Under the pieces are notes generated by a model that saw only the letters and a program-made list of their open reading frames with translations, was not told where the DNA came from and searched no databases. Below are positions 20,785 to 27,311 of a stretch of DNA of 27,311 bases, in pieces; positions within the stretch are counted from its first letter, which is position 1; each line of letters begins with the position of its first letter. Source of the stretch: Volvariella volvacea V23 (Eukaryota > Basidiomycota > Agaricomycetes > Agaricales > Pluteaceae). The stretch spans positions 558,969 to 586,279 of the forward strand of contig KB722758.1 in NCBI GenBank assembly GCA_000349905.1, written 5' to 3'. Both the position numbers and the translations under genes were made by a program.

Positions 20785-22600
20785 GTAATAATTTCACGTT
20801 AGTTGTCCTCCCTACATGGGCTCCGGTGCAGATGATAACCGGTATGTCACATTGTGACACATTCCATTAATGGCAGTAACGCGTGACGGAGATCAATGTT
20901 GTACCCAGCTCGGACCATCAGGTCTCAGGTAGGGATTGCGCGAGCTCAGCGTCTCCTCTGACTCCAATATTCTACCCGGATGTTGAATTGCTACTAATTT
21001 ATTTTATAAAAAAGTGCAGACACAATTTGAGCGAAGCGCTCGTCATAGACCTGCTGGCACACTCGGATAATTCATAGCCTACTACTCTGGCTGATGTTTG
21101 CTCATCACTAGTCCCTGAGTCTCAGATTCGTTGTATAGTGACCTCAGTGGACGTAAAAAAGTCTGCAGCTGCGGTCTTCATATCTATGGCGGCTTAAAAC
21201 AAGGGTTAAAGGCATCCAAGGTGATTCATTTTCCGGAGAGGTAGACGACTAAGCAGATTGGACCTTCATGTAGTTGGGTATGCAGCAGCTCGCACGCTGT
21301 GTCAACCACGCAAAAATAGAGTCGAAATGCCTCCACCATTTTCCAATTGAAAACTGCGAATTCTCGGCTTGGATACACGCTTAATGCACAAACGAATCGC
21401 GTCCAGAGTTCTGGGTCTTTTGAGTGCAGTTATTCAAGGTGCGTATATTACTTGCATCAAGGACAACGACTGATTGATGCATGCACTCGCCTTGTAGGGA
21501 TGTTCGGCTGGTCTTAGCAGTGCAAATCCCCGAGTCTGTGGCCATATAATGCACGCATGCGAAGAAAGCAAAACCAAGGGTGGTACGTGTATGATAGCGT
21601 TTAACCCATCTTCTGCCAATTGGCGTGGCGGTGGATCCGAATCGGCTTCTAACCTGCCGCTGGCTGGGTCTCTGGAATTCAAAGAGATCCGCATCAGCAT
21701 AACGACCGCGCGGCAAGCAAAGCGGTATGATATATTGAGCATCGCTTCTCTGGCATTTTCTGTACTTGGATGACTTTGCCTTCAAGCATGGTCTGGGTCC
21801 TGACCGCTGTATTCTACCCTAGGTTCATGCTACAGGCTGTGACATAAGCCCGGGGTATCCATTGATATCCAATGAAAAGAAACCCTGATCCGAAATGCAA
21901 TTCCCGATGCGTATATGCACCAGTTTTACCTATAAATAAAACATGTAATGTGAGTTGTGGGGGTGCAGTTCTGGTAAACCGTGTACTTACAAGTAAATAG
22001 TTACCTTTATTTCAAGGAACTACCAGCAGTAAATGGTAGCTCAAGATACCATGATGCATAGCTCACTGGCTAAGTGGTACAGTAAAGATATAATTCAAAA
22101 TGCATGACAGCAACGCTACCCGAACAGTGATGCGGTACAACGGAGAGCTACTATGCAGCTGTCATACACCCCACTAAAACGAGGAGTATACCGGCTCAAT
22201 GTGATCCCCTTGTTCCGCCACCTAAACGGCACAGGACGACCCTGCGTCATAATCAAGGTTAATGACATACCTCACTCAAGCCCACTGCGCGGTTGTGGGG
22301 GTGGAGAGCAAGTCCGATCACTAGGATCAGATATTTCAAGGCACAAGAAGCCATAGGTATGGCGCCGGGGCAGACGCGATGCTCCCTGTCAAATTTATGC
22401 CCAAGTGAGTGACACGACTCGTTCCATTTTCAGCCCAAGTGCCAGTGGTGTCGGTGCATCGTGTTCAAAGTGGGTTGCCCTCGGTGAACGAAATCAGCGA
22501 TCCTTATTTGTCCTAGTCCCAGATTTGAGGGGCTGGTTAAAAGGGCGGCGTACCCGACCACAAAGTGCCCAACTCGACAGGGTCGTCTGCTGTTGCCCCT
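20785..22600. other. Divergent intergenic region, no gene seen
   Basis: About 1.8 kb between VWA8 and the second P450, which are transcribed away from each other. The longest open frame (134 codons, minus, 21785-21381) overlaps others and has no motif. A TGTCAC-ATT-GTGACA palindrome lies at 20845-20859, about 60-75 bases upstream of the VWA8 start. A second small palindrome (CATTG-ATATC-CAATG) lies near 21859. A TTAAAA string about 65 bases upstream of the P450 start could be its TATA-like element. Confidence 0.45.
20845..20859. promoter_or_regulatory. Palindrome upstream of VWA8
   Basis: TGTCAC, three bases, GTGACA: a perfect 6-base inverted repeat about 60 bases upstream of the VWA8 start codon. 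The position suits a dimeric transcription-factor site, but no factor can be named. Confidence 0.3.
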
Positions 22601-24765
22601 ATGTCTGCGTCTCACTCCCTCGTCCTCGACATTTCTGTCGCCTGCTTCGTGCTAGCTGTGTTCCAGTACCTTCGTTCCAGAGCGAAGAACAGGATACCTT
22701 TGCCGCCTGGTCCTCATGGCTATCCTATTATTGGTCACTATTTCAGTGTACCAAAGGAAGAACCATGGGTAGCTTACAAGCAATGGGCAAACGAATGCGG
22801 TGTGTCATCATTTCCACTACTTAGTCTATAGACTGATGCCGACACCTTAATCCAGGGAGTGATGTTCTCTATCTTAACATGTTGGGAACACCGGCAATCG
22901 TGCTAAACTCCTTCGAATGCACAACAGAGTTGCTTGAAAGGCGCTCTGCTATCTATTCTGGTCGGTGAGTTATTGGCTCTTTTGCCTAGTGAAATACGAA
23001 GCTGAGGCAATATACAGGCACCCACAACCAATGATGGCTATGTGAGTTTCTGCCCGCCATTATAAACTTTATGGTGCTCACTCGCAGAAAGGGTAGGATG
23101 GGAGTTCAGTTTGGCTTTCCAACCATATGGCCCCGATTGGCGAAGTAAGAATCCACAGCCGAGTTCAATATCGCTTACAAACCCTTGTTATCGCTTCTTC
23201 CAGACCATCGAAAGATGTTCAGACAACAAACAATATCATCAAACTACGAGGAGCACGAGATTGACGCTGTCCGGGGTCTTGTCAACCGTTTGGCGACGAC
23301 GCCTTCAAAGTGGGAGCCGGCGTTGAGACAGTAAGTGCAGTATCCCAACGCCGATACCAATAGGACTGAATCTCGCATTGACAGCATGACAGGAGAAATC
23401 ATCTTCAGCACTTGCTATGGCTTTGACATCCAGCCTGAGGGTGATCCCTGGGTTGCGCTTGCAGAACGAAGCCTGGTATCCGTAGCGGTAGCAGGAAACG
23501 TCGGGAGTTTCATTGTCGACTATCTCCCATTCCTGAACTACCTCCCATCCTGGTTCCCTGGTGCTGGGTACCAGAAGATTGCGAATGAGGATGCGAAATA
23601 CGTCAAGAATCTTCCTATTGCGCCGTATGAGGTCGTGAAGGAGAAAATGGTGAGTTTACTGAAATTGTTGATTTGAGCAAGTTGCGATGTCAAATGTTTT
23701 TGTGTTTATAAGTCCAAGGGAGAGCTTAAGCCCTCTATTGCATCGAGGATGCTAGAAGAGCTCCAAGAGGATCAGTCAGAAGGTGTCACTGAGAAGGAAC
23801 GAGTTCTTAGAAACGTGTTGGGAACGATGTACGCAGGTAGGTTTTACCACGGCAAGGTCCCAAGAGTGTGCATCCTGACGAATGCATTTTGTCTTGTTCA
23901 GCCGGAGCAGATACCGTAAGCCAAAGTCCTTATATACCCAGACTCAAGGTCTCACATGCAAACAGACAGTATCTTCCCTCAGCACCTTCATATTGGTTAT
24001 GGCCCAGAATCCGGAGATGCTAAAAAGGGGACAAGTGGAAGTGGATCAAGTCATCGGGTCACACCGCCTTCCCGACTTCTCTGATAGGGCCCCAGATTCC
24101 CTCCCTTACGTCCAAGCTCTGTTACAGGAAGTACTCAGATGGAAACCTGTTATCCCTCTTTGTAAGTCTACAGCTTGCTTGACCGTTGGGTACCACTGCA
24201 TTAACACCGTTGAAGGCGTGCAACATGCCTCGACAGATGATGATATATACGAGGGATATAAAATCCCAAAGGGCTCAGTCATCATCCCCAACATATGGTA
24301 GCTAAAACGCACCACTTCCAGACTGCATGAATTCTTATCATAATTACAGGGCGATAACGAGGGACGAAACCCTTTTTGGACCTGACGTTGAGATCTTCAA
24401 TCCCGACCGATTCCTCACCAAAGACGGCAAGCTCAATCCAGATGTCATGTTCCCAGCGGCGACTTTTGGCTTCGGGCGACGACAATGCGCAGGAAAGGAT
24501 ATCGCCCTCTCCACTATGTGGCTTTCGATCGCTACCATCCTTGCTACACTCGATATCACCAAGGCGAAAGATAAGGATGGGAATATAATCGAGCCATCTG
24601 GAAAGTACTCCACTGGTTTGCTGTGGTAAGTTGAGGCATAGTACCACAAGACACGGCGTCATGTCTAATACTGAATAACGCAGCTACCCAGAACCATTTG
24701 AGTGCAACATCAGCTTCCGTTCCAGCAAGGCTGAAGACTTAGTCAAAGCTCACCTCAACCACTAA
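22601..24765 (+). CDS. Cytochrome P450 monooxygenase, E-class group I type (paralogue 2)
   Basis: Twelve exons: 22601-22799, 22856-22964, 23018-23041, 23092-23144, 23204-23330, 23385-23649, 23713-23836, 23902-23915, 23966-24161, 24216-24297, 24350-24625, 24684-24765. They give 516 residues, exactly as in paralogue 1. An N-terminal anchor (about residues 8-22) precedes PLPPGPHGYP. The C-helix is DWRNHRK (Trp127 present), the I-helix motif AGADTT (301-306), the K-helix EVLR (360-363), the PERF region FNPDRF, and the heme loop FGFGRRQCAG with Cys444. All canonical catalytic features are present, so an active ER monooxygenase is expected; its substrate is unknown. A 14-base exon carries the AGADT part, as in paralogue 1. 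One acceptor (23091) uses AAAG a few bases past a CAG, chosen because only it keeps the frame into GWEFSLAFQPYGPDWR. No backbone synthase or transporter lies nearby, so a metabolite cluster is not supported. Confidence 0.93.
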
Positions 24766-25741
24766 TAGAAAGGTGTGTGCCTATAGAGTCCACTATATAC
24801 AAGCAATAACACTGACAATGTCGAAGCTCTTAGACAAAGTGCGAGGGCGAGATGACACAACCGTTGGCAAGGACTTGGTATCTCCCTAAACACCCAGTCG
24901 CAAACAAACGACGCCTCTCCAGGTCTATAGAAATTCTCAGAGATAATCCACTTGCAATTGGAGATGTGTTAACGATACCCAAACCTATAGCACACGGGGT
25001 TGTGACATTATCTTCACGCTACTTCGGACAGAGATCTAGACATGTAATTGTAGAATTGTACAAATCATTGATCAACTTAAACCAATGCTCAGAGACCGCA
25101 CCACTGACATACATGAGAGCATGAGGTGAGTGATGATAGGGGTAGTAGCAGCGCCGATGGCTGAGCACTAAATTTCGACTACTACCAAGGCGTAAGGATG
25201 TACAACCCCAAAGTAGAGAGCCTAGACAGGATTTTGACGAAGTCCACCGTATCCTCAAGAGCTGTTCAGCAACGAAATGATAGAGTTCCAGCCAAAGCCT
25301 CTTCCAATCATGCGTCTCTAATCTAATCCCAGTCAATGTTGGCGAATTAACAAGGTCAAGGTCAGCTGCTACCGACCTGCCTGGAGATGGTTCAGTGAGC
25401 CCCCTGGCAATGGATGACAACGGAATCTGTGTATGACCATTATTAAGGAGGTGGAGATAAGAGCAGACATTGCCGAACTCCTCACTACGACATTCAACAA
25501 CAGTACATTCACGAGTCAATGGAATTGCACCAAGGTCCAGTAATGGTAATATTATACTACCGGACCAGCGACCTGGTGTGTGATATGATTGTCATAACCT
25601 CCATGCACTTATTTATTACTTCCTCCCCTAGCACAGGTAAAAAGTACATATATTCTCGTAATATATGCACAACAGATAGCAATTCCACAACGATGGCGCT
25701 AAGTATTACTTAAGAATAAACCACGCTCAGGCTCGGATATC
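24766..25741. other. Convergent intergenic region with one unassigned open frame
   Basis: About 1 kb between the second P450 and the minus-strand F-box gene. A 166-codon minus frame (25519-25019, start MTRECTVVECRSEEF) is longer than expected by chance but has no motif, and no upstream exon is evident. It could be a relic. The right end should hold the 3' UTR of the F-box gene. Confidence 0.35.
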
Positions 25742-27301
25742 CTACCGCACCCTGATGACTCTCACAAACTGCCATGTTCGACTGGACCGCAGGTGTCCTT
25801 CCAATTCAATCCACTGAAACGTGAGACGCTGCCCGTGCAAAATTGGAGGGTTCCCGGTTGTCGATCTAAGGTTCTTGATAGCATGTTCCGTAAGATCCTC
25901 GTTAAATTTGCCGTGAAAGGTGATATTGTCACTTTGGTGCCAACAAAACCGCAAGTCTTGGACATGAGGGAAATGCGTCTCGATTATGTCCAATATATCT
26001 TGATATCTGGTTTGTAGCATTGACCCGGTGTCTTTAGGTCTCGGCGTAATGGCAAGGTAGGTTAGGGCAGGAAGCGTGAGGTTAGACCATATCGTTCGGT
26101 TGAATGTCCAATCAGAAGGAATACGCATCCCGCCGGCATCTAGGGTCAGTTTCTTCAAAGTAGAACCGTGGTTAGGAAGTGCGTCGACGAAAAACTTGTG
26201 TGCCAGGGTGGGATATGTCAGTTCATCCTCACTAGCGATATGGAGTATTGTCAGCTCCTTGAGCCCAGAGAAGGAGCACAGAAACTGGATCAGGGCGGGA
26301 GAAGGTTGGCATGCAGTAAGGGTGCCGAGTGCTGCTCCAACAGCCAATAGGGCCACCCAAAGTGGATCCCAGTCTCCTCTACCGCACACCAAGTGAAGAT
26401 GATGAAGGCGGAGGAAGGAAGGAGCACATAAACCCGCAGGCCGTGATGGTGCGCCATCCTTAGCTTGGGGAGTACCAGTCGCCCCTTCAGTCAAAGAAGT
26501 GAATAGGCCTGTGGCGGAGGATGTAGGGCACTTATCTTGAGGGGGATCAGTACACCGAAGGAGCGACATCGTCTCCAAATCAGAGTTTCTCGATATCAAG
26601 CCAGCAATATTGGACTCCAGGGATCGAAGGCGACACGAGTTAGAGTTTGGGGAGTCGGCATATCCACAAATGCTACAAAGGGGATAGTTGACGCGAAGAG
26701 ATCGAAGGCCATGAATCTCTTTGCAGAGATCCGGAAGACAGTCGATGTCTAACGAACAAAAGTCCAGCTCCAGCTCCTTGAGATGGCCATCGGTGGCGGC
26801 AACGACTGAGCCAAAGAGGCAGTCCAACCATTGGTGGCAGACTTCGAGTGCCATTCCAGGTGCTCGAATGGCCACTATCAGCGATTCCAACGCACTCAGC
26901 TTTGATACAGTCATCCATAGATCCTTGACTTTCCAAGCCACCTCCTCCCGTTTGACCCTCGAACCAATCAGATGCACGGATATCTCAAAGGTAAGATGCT
27001 TGGCACAAGTCTGCAACTTGCTGAAGCTGCGAGTGATGGTTGAGTACCCTTGAAAATTGCCATTTGTAAGGCGAGGGTTCACTATGAGATGTGCCGGGGT
27101 TTTGATGGATTTCAATGCGTAAGGGGCGTAGATGTCGTCGAATTGGGTAGAAACCGAGCGTAGTCCACGGAGCTCGTAGACAGTTAGGAACGATGAGAGA
27201 TGGTAAACGATGTCCGGCAGGAGGAGTGGATGAGGCAGGGATCGCCTTTGGTCCATAGATTTAAGCACCGTTGAATTTAGTGCTTTCGATCGCCAGAACA
27301 A
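25742..27301 (-). CDS. F-box/LRR-like protein, intact, single exon
   Basis: One uninterrupted frame encodes up to 519 residues. The F-box-like start is LLLPDIVYHLSSFLTVYELR (about residues 26-45), with FDDIYAPYAL following, and leucine-rich repeats run through the rest (HLKELELDFCSLDIDCLPDL, LKELTILHIASEDELTYPTL, STLKKLTLDAGG). Met16 (27256) is an alternative start just before the F-box. The family links substrates to SCF ubiquitin ligases through Skp1; the substrate is unknown. It is intronless and undamaged, unlike the F-box copy beside VPS26. It ends 976 bases from the P450 on the opposite strand. Confidence 0.82.
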   Translation of the reverse strand: MFWRSKALNSTVLKSMDQRRSLPHPLLLPDIVYHLSSFLTVYELRGLRSVSTQFDDIYAPYALKSIKTPAHLIVNPRLTNGNFQGYSTITRSFSKLQTCAKHLTFEISVHLIGSRVKREEVAWKVKDLWMTVSKLSALESLIVAIRAPGMALEVCHQWLDCLFGSVVAATDGHLKELELDFCSLDIDCLPDLCKEIHGLRSLRVNYPLCSICGYADSPNSNSCRLRSLESNIAGLISRNSDLETMSLLRCTDPPQDKCPTSSATGLFTSLTEGATGTPQAKDGAPSRPAGLCAPSFLRLHHLHLVCGRGDWDPLWVALLAVGAALGTLTACQPSPALIQFLCSFSGLKELTILHIASEDELTYPTLAHKFFVDALPNHGSTLKKLTLDAGGMRIPSDWTFNRTIWSNLTLPALTYLAITPRPKDTGSMLQTRYQDILDIIETHFPHVQDLRFCWHQSDNITFHGKFNEDLTEHAIKNLRSTTGNPPILHGQRLTFQWIELEGHLRSSRTWQFVRVIRVR

Positions 27302-27311
27302 AACCTGTGAC

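Noticed and set aside
2688..24765. A secondary-metabolite cluster formed by the two P450 genes.
   Set aside because: They are about 18 kb apart with retromer, VWA8 and F-box genes between, and no synthase, methyltransferase or transporter is present.
25019..25519. 166-codon minus-strand open frame as a real gene.
   Set aside because: No recognisable motif, no supporting upstream exon and no clear start context; left as unassigned.

Overview
The window looks like nuclear DNA of an agaricomycete fungus, most likely a Rhizoctonia/Ceratobasidiaceae-type genome. Genes are cut by many short introns (about 44-75 bases, GT...AG). A fungal-type protein kinase (FunK1) and several F-box/LRR-like genes, families expanded in these fungi, sit among E-class cytochrome P450s and conserved housekeeping genes. 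I see no bacterial operon, rRNA, CRISPR array or intact transposon.

Layout, left to right: (1) the N-terminal part of a FunK1 kinase gene on the minus strand, running off the left edge (<1-1803); (2) a complete P450 on the plus strand (2688-4844); (3) a small minus-strand membrane-protein-like gene that needs one frameshift (5685-6268); (4) an F-box/LRR-like gene, plus (6936-8427); (5) about 3.3 kb without an intact gene, holding a decayed coding relic (about 9390-10385); (6) VPS26 of the retromer, minus (11743-12985); (7) a broken F-box gene, plus (13083-14580), divergent from VPS26 over only 97 bases; (8) a 25-exon gene for a mitochondrial VWA8-type AAA+/von Willebrand A protein, minus (14778-20784); (9) a second complete P450, plus (22601-24765); (10) an intact single-exon F-box/LRR-like gene, minus (25742-27301).

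I rebuilt the spliced reading frames by hand from splice signals and frame continuity. Exon phases add up for both P450s (516 residues each), VPS26 (304 residues), VWA8 (1552 residues) and the FunK1 fragment. The genes do not form an obvious pathway. Two single-copy housekeeping genes (VPS26, VWA8) are embedded in fast-evolving lineage-specific families, several members of which are decaying.

The most notable observations are: a perfect 13-base tandem duplication that breaks the F-box gene beside VPS26; a VWA8 protein whose first two AAA modules lack recognisable P-loops and whose centre is much shorter than in animals; and micro-exons of 10, 11 and 14 bases carrying or flanking catalytic motifs. 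The 14-base exon carrying the P450 oxygen-activation motif is shared by both P450 paralogues. I found no convincing wholly new system.
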